Below are positions 55,530 to 64,000 of a stretch of 64,000 nucleotides of DNA, in pieces; position 1 is the stretch's first letter, and each line of letters opens with the position of its first letter. Origin of the DNA: Aerococcus viridans (GTDB lineage Bacteria; Bacillota; Bacilli; Lactobacillales; Aerococcaceae). Under the pieces are notes generated by a model. That model had not been told where the DNA came from, made no database searches, and was given only the letters and a program-made list of their open reading frames with translations. The translations under genes were made by a program, and so were the position numbers. The stretch lies in contig NZ_PNHQ01000004.1 in NCBI RefSeq assembly GCF_002871935.1, positions 50,510 through 114,509 on the forward strand, given 5' to 3'.

Positions 55530-56852
55530 TTATTTAGAAAGCATTTTAATTTTAAAAATAAAAAAATCTTCATCCTGCAATGCTTTATATTCCATATTAT
55601 AATTATTCAGAATATTACTTACAATATATAAGCCTAACCCATTACTATTTTCTTTGTTTAAATCAAATTTAACCTCAAATATTTGATCCATATTAGAAAT
55701 ATGATGATTACTGTTTGAATTTTCGATATAAAACCAACTGTTATCAATCCCTATATTAATTACCCCACCTACATCAGTATATTTTACAGCGTTACTAATC
55801 AAATTAGATAGAATCATTTTTAAAGCTGTTTTGCCTATATAAGCATGCGCATTTAGTAGATTATTGTTGACAGTAATGTTCTTTTGATTTACCAATACCT
55901 CATACTTTTTCAATACGTCTTCTAAAGTATCATTTATTTTCAAATATTCTTCATCATTATTCAATTTTTCTATATGATGAACAGATAATATTTGAGTAAT
56001 ATTTTTAGTCAAACTATCAACTATTTCAATGCATTCGTTAATATAAATATCTCTATCTTTATATTTTCCAATATTATATTTCATGTTTTCCAGTATGATT
56101 TTAAGGCTCGCTATAGGTGTTTTAAGTTCATGAGATGCACCTTTAAAAAAATCATATTTTAACTTTTCCAATTTTATAATTTCATTATTTTTAACTTCTA
56201 AATCGTTAATGGTGGTTAATAAAGCAGCATATAGGTCATTGATTTGTTGTTTGAGTTGCCCAACCTCGTCATTAGAATGCACTTTTAGACGCGCTTTTTT
56301 ATCTAGTGTGATCATTTTGTCAGTAACAATTTTTATTTCCTGTATATTGTTTTTTATTAATTTAGCATACCATAAAGAAATAACGGTAGAAAATAGAATG
56401 GATATCAATAAAGAATAGGGTAAAAATTTAAGACTTAAATCTTTCGCATCTTTCTGCATATCTGCTATAGATACAAATTGTAGATTTGTTTTGTTTCCAT
56501 CATTCAGCTCTATTTCTCTTTCTTCAATGATCAAAGAATTACTATCACTTTCTAAATTAAAATTGATATTATCGTTGATCTGTAATTCATGTGGATTATT
56601 CTTTTCTTCTATAAATACCTTGATTTCACTACTCTTAGAATAAAGTTCCAAAGTTTGCGCTATATCTTTTATGTGTTTTCCGTTCATATTACTAGAGATT
56701 TCATTTGCCATATCATGAATCTCTTCTTTTCTTGTCTCCAAATATGTTTTAGGAAAGATAAAAAAAACCAATAAATGAACGAATATAATAATTATGCCAA
56801 GAACAGAAAATATTTGTATGAACATTTTGGGAAATATGGTTAACTTTTTCAT
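55530..56852 (-). CDS. Sensor histidine kinase (VncS-like)
   Basis: This 440-residue membrane kinase has a first transmembrane helix (about 10-33), an extracellular sensor (about 35-145), a second helix (about 146-166), a HAMP-like linker, and the dimerisation/phospho-His motif FFKGASHELKTPIASLKIIL. The ATP domain has LISNAVKYTDVG (N box) and NGLGLYIV (G box). Its ATG overlaps the regulator stop by 4 nt. Length and order relative to the three transporter genes match the vex-vncRS locus of Streptococcus pneumoniae. Confidence 0.9.
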   Translation of the reverse strand: MKKLTIFPKMFIQIFSVLGIIIIFVHLLVFFIFPKTYLETRKEEIHDMANEISSNMNGKHIKDIAQTLELYSKSSEIKVFIEEKNNPHELQINDNINFNLESDSNSLIIEEREIELNDGNKTNLQFVSIADMQKDAKDLSLKFLPYSLLISILFSTVISLWYAKLIKNNIQEIKIVTDKMITLDKKARLKVHSNDEVGQLKQQINDLYAALLTTINDLEVKNNEIIKLEKLKYDFFKGASHELKTPIASLKIILENMKYNIGKYKDRDIYINECIEIVDSLTKNITQILSVHHIEKLNNDEEYLKINDTLEDVLKKYEVLVNQKNITVNNNLLNAHAYIGKTALKMILSNLISNAVKYTDVGGVINIGIDNSWFYIENSNSNHHISNMDQIFEVKFDLNKENSNGLGLYIVSNILNNYNMEYKALQDEDFFIFKIKMLSK

Positions 56853-57502
56853 TTTCTCTCCAATTTATATCCTACATTTCTTATCGTCGTTATACAGTCC
56901 AATTTTAATTTTTTTCTAAGTTCTTTTATATACACATCTATTACGCGATCATAAGGAATTTCTTCGCTATCCTTCCATACATAATCAATAATTTGCATTC
57001 TTGTTAATACTTGCCCATCATTATCCAATAAACATTTTAATATCTCTAGTTCTTTTGCATTTACATCTATTTCTTCACCATTTATTTTAGCTGTATAACT
57101 ATTAAAATTTACCGATAAATCCTTATATTCAAACTTTTCTATATGACCATAATGCTTCTTAATTAAAGAATCTATTCTAGCCTTTAATACCGGCAATGAA
57201 AATGGCTTTTCTACGTATCCATCTGCCAAATGCGTAAATGCATCAATTTTATATTCTTCATCACTAAATGCAGTCAAAATTAAAATTGGTAGGTTGCTTT
57301 TCTTTCTAATCTCTTTCAATACTTCTAAACCATTTACGAAGGGTATCTGAATGTCTAGGATAACCAAATTGATATCGCTACTAAATTTTGACAAGGCTTC
57401 CCTACCATCTTTAGCTTGAATAACCATATATCCAAATTCTGAAAGATATGCACTGATTCCCTCTCTTATCATATGATCGTCTTCAACAGTTAATATTTTC
57501 AT
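56849..57502 (-). CDS. OmpR-family response regulator (VncR-like)
   Basis: This 217-residue response regulator has a receiver domain (phospho-acceptor Asp in VILDIQIPFVNGLEVL, switch Lys in GYVEKPFSLPVL). A winged-helix DNA-binding domain follows (DGQVLTRMQIIDYVWKDSEEIPYDRVIDVYIKELRKKL). AAAGGAG precedes the ATG. It lies just downstream of a terminator that separates it from the transporter genes, so it should have its own promoter in the 60-bp gap. Confidence 0.92.
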   Translation of the reverse strand: MKILTVEDDHMIREGISAYLSEFGYMVIQAKDGREALSKFSSDINLVILDIQIPFVNGLEVLKEIRKKSNLPILILTAFSDEEYKIDAFTHLADGYVEKPFSLPVLKARIDSLIKKHYGHIEKFEYKDLSVNFNSYTAKINGEEIDVNAKELEILKCLLDNDGQVLTRMQIIDYVWKDSEEIPYDRVIDVYIKELRKKLKLDCITTIRNVGYKLERK

Positions 57503-57565
57503 AGCCTTCTCCTTTGGTGTATGTATACCATATTATACATGTCTATTATTGGATATTTGAAAGTC

Positions 57566-57596
57566 AAAAATTTTCGGTGCTAAAAAGCACCGAAAG
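57566..57596 (-). terminator. Intrinsic terminator between vex3-like and vncR-like genes
   Basis: On the minus strand TTCGGTGC pairs with GCACCGAA around TTTTTA, followed by AATTTTTG. Confidence 0.82.
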
Positions 57597-57598
57597 CT

Positions 57599-58975
57599 TT
57601 AATTATTGTCAGTTAATAATTCTTTTGGATTCTTTCTTAATATATTGAAGGAAGAAATAATCAATGATATCAGAAGTACTAGACCCATAAATATAGCTAC
57701 ATAAATGATGAATTTAGGTAAGACATTTATGTCTAAACTTGATAAAGTCTTGTTGAATCCTTCAACTTCTGCTCCACCACCTAATTGGCTAGATGCAGAT
57801 TGTCTAGCGATTTGTTTAGCTATATCATCAGTAACCTTATCCAATATATTGTTTCCAAGCTTATCAGATGTATATTGAGCTAAGAAATAAGCACCAAGTA
57901 GTGCTGGAATGGATATAAATACTAACTCAACTATGAATTGACCAAAAATTTCTAATTTAGATGTACCTAATGATAGTAATACTGCTATTTCTTTTTTTCT
58001 AGCATCCATCCATAAGAATAGCAATAACGAAACGACCACTCCTGCAAATATTAAAGCGCCAACAAGTAATTTGTTTGAAATTGAATAGATACCTGATATA
58101 GATTGTTGCAGTGCAGGATAATTGGATGAACTTTTAATCAAATTATATTCTCTCCAATTTATATCTAATTTCCCAAGATCTTTTAGTACACTATCAAGAT
58201 TTTTATCCCCTTTTACAAAGAATGTTGCATCTTGGTATACAGCTGTATCTTCTGTATTACCATAAACTTTAGCAGCTGTATGAATATCAGTGATTAATGT
58301 ATTTTCATATAGTTCTTGTGCTGCACTTACGCCACCGCTATTATATCCATCAAATAGACCTTTAATTTCTACTTCTACAGTTTCATTTGCACCTTTCTCA
58401 TTATCAGCATCAAATAAATTAGATTTTATTTTTATTTTATCGCCAACTTTTAGATGGTTTTTTTCTGCTAAATCTTTGTGCATTAAAATTTTATTTTTAT
58501 CTTCATTTTCTAAATGGTTTCCTTCTACTAATTTATATGCTTCTGATATAAATTTTGTTTCTTTTGAAGAATCGTTAACCCCAGTTAACATCACTGTTCT
58601 TTTAAAATTCTTCGCTCTTTCAGGTGATTGATTCGCAAGCGTATCTTGGGTTTCAATAATATCATAATCAACTAAGTCTGCGACACTATTTATTCTTTTT
58701 ACATAGGCGTCAATGCTATCTGTTTGAGATATCTTTTTAATATCCTCACCTTTTACATTTCCCCCTCCCCTAGGTGTTCCTGGATTTACTTGTCTATTTA
58801 TTTCTATAGAAAAACTATTCGTTATATTAGCAAATGTCTCTTTTGAAGCTCTGTCCGTGGCATCTTTAATCGATAAACTAATGAGACTTAAAGTTGACAT
58901 GGATAAAATAACTAACATAATGATGAACGATTTTAAGCTTTTTCTTGTTACATAAGCAAATGCATTTTTTATCAT
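57599..58975 (-). CDS. ABC transporter permease, Vex3-like (FtsX/MacB type)
   Basis: This 458-residue protein has an N-terminal helix (MIKNAFAYVTRKSLKSFIIMLVILSMSTL), a large extracellular domain (about 45-315: SFSIEINRQVNPGTPRGGGNVKGEDIKK, LTGVNDSSKETKFISEAYKLVEG) and three C-terminal helices ending LRKNPKELL. The text is strikingly like pneumococcal Vex3. Its ATG overlaps the ATPase stop (TAATG). Such MacB-type systems export peptides or sense antimicrobial peptides. Confidence 0.9.
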   Translation of the reverse strand: MIKNAFAYVTRKSLKSFIIMLVILSMSTLSLISLSIKDATDRASKETFANITNSFSIEINRQVNPGTPRGGGNVKGEDIKKISQTDSIDAYVKRINSVADLVDYDIIETQDTLANQSPERAKNFKRTVMLTGVNDSSKETKFISEAYKLVEGNHLENEDKNKILMHKDLAEKNHLKVGDKIKIKSNLFDADNEKGANETVEVEIKGLFDGYNSGGVSAAQELYENTLITDIHTAAKVYGNTEDTAVYQDATFFVKGDKNLDSVLKDLGKLDINWREYNLIKSSSNYPALQQSISGIYSISNKLLVGALIFAGVVVSLLLFLWMDARKKEIAVLLSLGTSKLEIFGQFIVELVFISIPALLGAYFLAQYTSDKLGNNILDKVTDDIAKQIARQSASSQLGGGAEVEGFNKTLSSLDINVLPKFIIYVAIFMGLVLLISLIISSFNILRKNPKELLTDNN

Positions 58976-59631
58976 TATTCAGCCTCCAAATTCATTTTAT
59001 TGACTTTTTTCAATTTTTTATCACTCAGTTCTAAAATGATATCCGCAGCATCTGCTACTTCCTTACTATGTGTGACAACAATTACACATTTATTTCTATC
59101 TTTAGCCAATGTCTTTAATATATGAATGATTTCTCCAGCAGTTACACTATCTAGGTTACCGGTAGGCTCATCCGCTAGTATAATTGGCGCATCTGATACC
59201 AATGCTCTAGCAATAGCTACCCTTTGTTGCTGACCACCAGATAATTTCATCACATTTCTTTTTATTTGTGTTTTATCTAAGCCTAGTTCAAACAAAATCT
59301 GCTCATCCGCTGATTTATTTACTAATCTAATATTTTCAATTGGTGATAAATAATCGATTAAATTATAATTTTGAAACACCAGGGATATATTATTCTTTCT
59401 ATGATGACGATATCCTTTCTTTTCTATATCTTCATTCTTAAACAAGATTTTCCCTGTTTGTGCTTTATCCAGTCCTGCAAGTAAGGACAGCAGTGTGGAC
59501 TTTCCTGTTCCTGACTTCCCTACTATCGCATAGAACTTTCCAAGTTCAAATTTTTGATTTACACCTGATAACACTTTTTCTTTAGAATTTCCGTAACTGT
59601 AAGTTACATTCTTTATTTCGAATATATCCAT
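58975..59631 (-). CDS. ABC transporter ATP-binding protein, Vex2-like
   Basis: This 218-residue ATPase has Walker A GKSGTGKSTLLSLLAG, the Q-loop FQNYNLIDYLSPIENI, signature LSGGQQQRVAIARAL, Walker B IILADEPTGNLD, and the switch His in VIVVTHSKEVADAADIIL. It drives the two flanking permeases. It is encoded between them, 9 bp after the first and overlapping the second. Confidence 0.93.
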   Translation of the reverse strand: MDIFEIKNVTYSYGNSKEKVLSGVNQKFELGKFYAIVGKSGTGKSTLLSLLAGLDKAQTGKILFKNEDIEKKGYRHHRKNNISLVFQNYNLIDYLSPIENIRLVNKSADEQILFELGLDKTQIKRNVMKLSGGQQQRVAIARALVSDAPIILADEPTGNLDSVTAGEIIHILKTLAKDRNKCVIVVTHSKEVADAADIILELSDKKLKKVNKMNLEAE

Positions 59632-59640
59632 TATTTTCTC

Positions 59641-60918
59641 CTAACTGATTTTTGATAATATTTCTTTTGGCTTCTTTATTAATATGAATGAGGAAGCAAT
59701 GACAACTGATAAAACAATGATACTGACTAGTATTAAATAACTTTCTATAAAGGTTGTGATATTCAACATCAAACTGCTTTTATTGATGAATCCTCCACCG
59801 AATATCATTGCGTCCTCTGAGTTTATAAGTCCTTCTACAATTACTTTTAGGAGTAGGTTTCCTAACAATAATGAGACTATGATACTGGGTATAGATATGA
59901 ATATTAACTCGAATATAAATTGCATGATGATTTGTATCTTGGTTATGCCAATCGATAAAAATATACCTATTTCATAAATTCTTTCTCTTAACCATAGAAT
60001 CAAGATCAACGAAAACACAACTATACCAGCTAACATAATAGAATGAGTCATTAATTTTATGATATGTTTTATGCCACTCACTGACTCTAGAGATTCTTCA
60101 AACGCCTTATTCTCTTTCTCAATAACATATCTCGACTGGTCAATTTCAAGGGCTTTAATTTTTTTTAAAGCTAAGTCTGTAGATTGTAAACTACCAGCAT
60201 ACATCAAAATTTTATTGGCAATTTTATTATCTTCTGATTTATTGAATATCTCTTGGCTTGTTGAATAATCTATAAAAACCATATTTTCACTGAAATCAGA
60301 AGATAATCCTGTATATGTTTCCTGTTTTTTACCAGAAAATATTCCGATAATTTTAAATTTATGACTATTTATTTTGCCACTTTCTTCCATATCTAATAAT
60401 TCAAGTTCAACTTCATCACCTAATTGGAGATTGTTTTGTTTAGCAAATTCTTCATGGATAATTATGGCGTTTTTATCATTTATTTCTATGTTTTTACCTT
60501 GTTTCATTGTAAATGCTCCGCTACTGAATAAAATGTTTCTTGAAGTATTATTAGTAGCTTCGAATGAAACAACATTTTTAAACTCGTCAGATAAATCCTC
60601 TCTTTTTATTTTTTGCTCTCCGCTAACTGCTTTAGCATCTTTTAGTTTTGCTAATCCATCAAATTGAATGATTTTTTCTTCAATCTCTGCTATTTTTTCA
60701 ATATCTTTAAATTGACTGATATTAAAATAATGACCATCCTTTTGGGTTATTGATATTGAAGCATTAGAACTTTTATATAAAAAATCTTCTATTTCGTTGC
60801 TTGATTTCATTATGATCAAACATGCATACAAACAAGAAAGAACGATTGTTAAAATAACAAAAATAATCAATGTTCTATATTTTTTTCTTGTAATATATGC
60901 TAGTGCGTTTTTTATCAC
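59641..60918 (-). CDS. ABC transporter permease, Vex1-like
   Basis: This 425-residue permease has the same architecture as the 57.6-kb gene: helix 1 (about 13-36: YRTLIIFVILTIVLSCLYACLI), an extracellular domain, then three helices, ending IKKPKEILSKIS. Its length equals that of Vex1 proteins. Start is a GTG at 60918 after AAAGGGG. It is the first gene of the leftward transporter operon. The 628-bp region upstream contains no convincing peptide gene. Confidence 0.88.
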   Translation of the reverse strand: MIKNALAYITRKKYRTLIIFVILTIVLSCLYACLIIMKSSNEIEDFLYKSSNASISITQKDGHYFNISQFKDIEKIAEIEEKIIQFDGLAKLKDAKAVSGEQKIKREDLSDEFKNVVSFEATNNTSRNILFSSGAFTMKQGKNIEINDKNAIIIHEEFAKQNNLQLGDEVELELLDMEESGKINSHKFKIIGIFSGKKQETYTGLSSDFSENMVFIDYSTSQEIFNKSEDNKIANKILMYAGSLQSTDLALKKIKALEIDQSRYVIEKENKAFEESLESVSGIKHIIKLMTHSIMLAGIVVFSLILILWLRERIYEIGIFLSIGITKIQIIMQFIFELIFISIPSIIVSLLLGNLLLKVIVEGLINSEDAMIFGGGFINKSSLMLNITTFIESYLILVSIIVLSVVIASSFILIKKPKEILSKIS

Positions 60919-61190
60919 TTACTAATAAGCCCCTTTCTATTTTTATTCCAAAAAACTTATTGTAGCCACAGGTCAAACATTCGCATGAATTAAGCTTCCT
61001 AGCTCTTCAGAACTGAAGGCTTGTCCTCCATTATTTTTTACACAATAGCTTTGATCGCTATTTTCAATAACATTCTATACACCTTTTATGAAACGTTTAT
61101 GAAATACTGCTTTATTTTTTTAAGCTAGGCTATAACAAGACAAATAACATCCTTAAATTTCTTCTTACATACTTAGCAAATAAGCATACA

Positions 61191-61233
61191 AAAACCCCCT
61201 AAAGTAAGACCAGAAACCTGACTTTAGAGGGTA
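61191..61233. terminator. Intrinsic terminator
   Basis: CCCCCTAAAGT pairs with ACTTTAGAGGG (one mismatch) around a 15-nt loop, with A-run left and T-rich right. Confidence 0.75.
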
Positions 61234-61442
61234 TTATTAAGAAATTATTGTAATCAATTATCGATTGAAAAGTTTTTTAGCAAACTAAAAAAAATATGAT
61301 AGAGAAACTTATCATTATTTTGAAGATTTAGGTAGCACTATAACGAAGAACGAATACGCATCAAAGCAAAACTTGTTTGGTACAGTCCAGCACAGTATCG
61401 TGACCAGTAAAGTCGACAACAATCATTAATTGTCATTGATAT

Positions 61443-61471
61443 AAAAAAGAGTTGACGATTGGTCAACTCTC
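61443..61471 (-). terminator. Intrinsic terminator of the FAD oxidoreductase gene
   Basis: On the minus strand GAGTTGAC pairs with GTCAACTC around CAATC, followed by TTTTTTAT. Confidence 0.85.
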
Positions 61472-61546
61472 GTAAAATTTTTCCATAAAATATTCCTTTT
61501 TATCATCTTTTTCAATTCTGAAGCTATCTAGTATTCAACAAATCAA

Positions 61547-62737
61547 TTAAATAGGCTTCAACATTCTCGTTAGCTTATCTAATGTTTTCGGTGGGTTAAC
61601 AAGAATTTCACGGGCCTTATCCATATCAACTTTCACATTATAAGTTAATATTCCTGTTGGTTTACCTTTAAAAAGATAATAAACAATATAACCTCCGGCA
61701 ACTTCTTCAATAATCGCATCATCACGGTTGCGACTCATTTCACCGACACCTTCAATAGAAATATCTAAGACATTCGTATAAGAGAGTGGCGCACCATGAT
61801 TATAAACTTCTTCAGCGCCCGTCATGTTTCGTCCCGCTACTTTCCCAGAATACTCCGCTTGCTCTTCATGTTCAAAACGATTACGTCCTATGATTACATC
61901 TGGATAATTCAACACATCTCCTGCTGCATAGATATGTTTGTTGGAAGTTTGCAAATACTTGTCAGCAATGACGCCATTACCCACTTCTAACCCAGCTGCT
62001 TCTGCTAATTCAACATTTGGCTTTAATCCAATTCCTAAAACAAGAATATCCGCTTTCAATACAGCGCCATTCTCTAATGTAAGACTCACCTGATCGTCTG
62101 CTACACTGTAACTATTAGCATAAGTATTGTTTATCAAAGAAACGCCAATATCTACAAAGCGCTGTTGAAATTCTTTAGCAAGCATTCGTGGTAGTCGTTT
62201 TTCATTTAATATTTCATTAGGAAAAACAAGCGTCACATCCATATCATTCAGCTTTAGACCTGCTGCAAGTTCTGCTCCAACCCAGCCTCCTCCAACGATA
62301 ATGACTTTGCTCCCAGGTTTGGCTAACTTTCGGAGGTTTCGGTAATCTTCTAAGTTTCTTAAAGCTAGGACACGCTCGCTCTCCAGCCCATCAATCCACT
62401 TTGGAGCGCCACCCAGTGAATAAAGCAATTTTTCGTATTGATAGATTTCTCCACTCTCAATCTCAATCGTTTGTCGATCGGCATTAATTTGCTTCACAGT
62501 TGTCCCAGTTAAGATATCAATCGATTCATTATCCGAAATATTATAATATATCGTTTCTTTTGGGTAGGCTGGCTCTGTCCAAAATTCTTTACTTAATGGA
62601 GGACGATAGTAGGGTTTGTCAGTTTCTTGCGTGACTATCAGCAATGTCCCTTTACGGTCATACTTACGAATTTCCATTGCGGCATTGGCACCAGCCATCC
62701 CGCCACCTAATATTATATATTTATATGAATATTGCAT
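61547..62737 (-). CDS. FAD-dependent pyridine nucleotide oxidoreductase (ferredoxin-reductase-like)
   Basis: This 396-residue flavoprotein has the FAD motif YIILGGGMAGANAAMEIRKY, KPYYRPPLSKEFW (typical of ferredoxin/rubredoxin reductases and AIF relatives), the NAD(P)H motif VIIVGGGWVGAELAAGL, and IYAAGDVLNYPD. It lacks a redox-active Cys pair. It would pass electrons between NAD(P)H and an unknown acceptor protein. It is monocistronic, with a terminator downstream. Confidence 0.87.
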   Translation of the reverse strand: MQYSYKYIILGGGMAGANAAMEIRKYDRKGTLLIVTQETDKPYYRPPLSKEFWTEPAYPKETIYYNISDNESIDILTGTTVKQINADRQTIEIESGEIYQYEKLLYSLGGAPKWIDGLESERVLALRNLEDYRNLRKLAKPGSKVIIVGGGWVGAELAAGLKLNDMDVTLVFPNEILNEKRLPRMLAKEFQQRFVDIGVSLINNTYANSYSVADDQVSLTLENGAVLKADILVLGIGLKPNVELAEAAGLEVGNGVIADKYLQTSNKHIYAAGDVLNYPDVIIGRNRFEHEEQAEYSGKVAGRNMTGAEEVYNHGAPLSYTNVLDISIEGVGEMSRNRDDAIIEEVAGGYIVYYLFKGKPTGILTYNVKVDMDKAREILVNPPKTLDKLTRMLKPI

Positions 62738-63085
62738 AAATCATGCCCCCCTTTTTCTCTTCCTACATATATTACCAAAATTCTTCTTAAATATTTTTGC
62801 ATACGCTATATTTCTTATTCTCTCTCGAATTAGATCTATGATTGTCTCAGTTTTTCAAGTATAACCTATTAATAAAATATCAGCTTATTTATTTCCCATT
62901 TAGAGAATAAGAAAGCTGTGATCCATAATTGTTAAAAAATATACATAAAAATGAGACACAGAACGACGCTAATGATATTACATCGTTCTGTGCCTCTTTC
63001 ATATTCCGGTTGTGTTATATGTATCTAAGCTCAACCTTATATACTTTAATGGTATATTCTACTTTCCGTGAAGGTGCTTAAAATT
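62738..63085. other. Intergenic region with the cadD terminator
   Basis: No gene was seen in 348 bases. It contains the ribosome site of the FAD oxidoreductase gene, AT-rich sequence, and the terminator at 62949-62999. Confidence 0.55.
62949..62999 (-). terminator. Intrinsic terminator of the cadmium transporter gene
   Basis: On the minus strand AGGCACAGAACGA pairs with TCGTTCTGTGTCT around an 18-nt loop, then CATTTTTATG. Confidence 0.82.
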
Positions 63086-63688
63086 CTATGCAATCAGTGA
63101 CCAAAGATGTTGAATCGTACCATTCTCTAACAGAATAAAAATACCCAAGCCGATGAAAACGACTGGTACGATGACTTTTTCGTAACGCTCAACTACTTCA
63201 CCAATCATAGGAACCGAAGCTAATCGTTTGGATAAATAACACAAGGTAAAAATCCCAATGATAAAAACAAGGATCACAACCATGACTTCCTGGAAGGACA
63301 TTCCAGTAAAGTAAGGAATATAAATCCCCAAATTATCTCCGCCAAGGGCAATGGTCAGAGCAACCACACTCGCAACTTCTGACTGTCTATGCGACATCTT
63401 TTCTTCTAAGTCCTTTTCATCTACATCTTCATCGATGAAGATAGCCCGAATCCCCAGAATCAAAGGAAGTAAACCAAGTAATCCGATCACCCAATCTTGT
63501 GGAATAAAGTTCAGGAAGTACGCTGCAATGAGACTAAAGCCAACGAGCAACCCCGTTCCAATATATTGGCCAATATAAATTGATCGTTGTTTACCCGTAT
63601 TCATGGTAGAGAAAAGAATCGTTAAAACAACCAAATAATCGATGGACGTAGAGATAAAAACTAACATTGAAGATATAATTATTTCCAT
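63086..63688 (-). CDS. cadD: Cadmium resistance transporter, CadD family
   Basis: This 200-residue membrane protein has five to six helices in the CadD pattern. It starts [46 protein letters not shown], has an acidic cytoplasmic loop ([19 protein letters not shown]), then [18 protein letters not shown] and a C-terminal helix. CadD confers cadmium resistance in staphylococci and streptococci. No CadX/CadC-type regulator is next to it within the window. AGGGGAGG precedes the ATG. Confidence 0.9.
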   Translation of the reverse strand: MEIIISSMLVFISTSIDYLVVLTILFSTMNTGKQRSIYIGQYIGTGLLVGFSLIAAYFLNFIPQDWVIGLLGLLPLILGIRAIFIDEDVDEKDLEEKMSHRQSEVASVVALTIALGGDNLGIYIPYFTGMSFQEVMVVILVFIIGIFTLCYLSKRLASVPMIGEVVERYEKVIVPVVFIGLGIFILLENGTIQHLWSLIA

Positions 63689-64000
63689 AAGCCTCCCCTT
63701 TCAATATGTTTATTAGAATTGGTAGTTTTCACACAAACACATCAACTTGGCCAAAGCCAAGGGAGAATGTTTAATAAATTGCTTCATATAAAACATCCAA
63801 CTTTCATATTTTTTTCACGTGACTCATATGCTTTCTAAACCAACATTTATGAAGTCGCTTTGTTCCCTCATCAACTACTCTCTGTTAAAACAGAGAGTTT
63901 GTCCTAAACATGGTGGTTGTACAAACGATGTAATATCTCCAACCGTTTAAAGACACTAAGGGATGGTTGACTGGCACCCCATCAGTAAGCGGTCTGTAGA
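63689..64000. other. Right-edge region with a hairpin, unidentified
   Basis: No gene was recognised. A hairpin ACTCTCTGTT/AACAGAGAGT with a 2-nt loop lies at about 63879-63900. The sequence to the right edge (from about 63910) has higher GC and may begin an insertion element or structured RNA beyond the window. Confidence 0.4.

Larger units (their letters stand above)
60919..61546. other. Long intergenic region upstream of the Vex1-like gene
   Basis: No gene above about 20 codons with a ribosome site is visible. An ATGGAGGAC-headed 10-codon frame and an 11-codon frame (MLLKIAIKAIV) occur on the minus strand at about 61030-61080, too short to support. Two terminators lie at 61191 and 61443. 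The region between them reads neither as gene nor as known RNA. Confidence 0.5.

Noticed and set aside
57503..57598. Pep27-like peptide gene between vex3-like and vncR-like genes
   Set aside because: The gap contains a terminator and a promoter. The longest frame with ATG is about 10 codons and has no ribosome site.

Overview
The window looks like chromosome from a low-GC Gram-positive bacterium of the Lactobacillales. Signs of this are strong AGGAGG ribosome binding sites, many PTS genes, a lactose/tagatose-6-phosphate pathway, a water-forming NADH oxidase, acetolactate decarboxylase, and a heme catalase. An Aerococcaceae/Carnobacteriaceae-type host is a reasonable guess but is inference only. 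No rRNA, tRNA or CRISPR array was seen.

Layout. 0-5.7 kb: a GH3 beta-glucosidase cut by the left edge, an alpha/beta hydrolase, an NADH oxidase and an AI-2E-family permease. 5.7-11.5 kb: a complete lipoylation-linked ADP-ribosylation locus (LplA2, SirTM, zinc macrodomain, GcvH-L, luciferase-like monooxygenase), with a divergent old-yellow-enzyme gene and a perfect 16-bp palindrome between the divergent genes. 11.5-19.6 kb: a cation antiporter behind a terminator-containing leader, gpmA, a dicarboxylate symporter, aldC and a YgjP-type metalloprotease, interspersed with gene remnants. Two inverted copies of an unidentified ~175-bp conserved element lie here. 19.6-25.2 kb: a decay zone with two broken IS30-family transposases and remnants of an AraC regulator, a class I fructose-bisphosphate aldolase and a sucrose-6-phosphate hydrolase, around one intact amino-acid permease. 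25-33 kb: housekeeping and accessory genes (LOG, rhodanese, lipoprotein deacetylase, RlmD-type methyltransferase, DUF1456, acetyltransferase, two kdgT paralogues).

33-43 kb: a lactose/galactose island. lacDFEG is transcribed leftward, lacABC-lacR rightward, and a Gat-type PTS (gatABC) lies beyond lacR. Lactose enters as lactose-6-P (LacFE), is cut by LacG, and galactose-6-P runs through LacAB, LacC and LacD. The Gat PTS probably feeds the same pathway. LacR and CcpA (cre-like sites) are the expected regulators. 43-55 kb: catalase, YaaA, an SDR gene followed by a 350-bp tandem array of structured modules (the most unusual feature of the window), an acetyltransferase, a pseudouridine synthase, an ECF S component, a PadR/DUF2812 pair with a double operator, a trpA remnant ending at a head-to-head pair of IS-like ends, and a YpfJ-type metallopeptidase. 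55-61 kb: a Vex123/VncRS-like ABC exporter with a two-component system. 61-64 kb: an FAD oxidoreductase and a CadD-type cadmium transporter.

The SirTM locus is a described system. The best candidates for something undescribed are the tandem array of three diverged ~116-nt modules at 47.45-48.28 kb, whose stems differ in sequence but keep the same fold, and the dispersed ~175-bp element at 13.4 and 15.9 kb.
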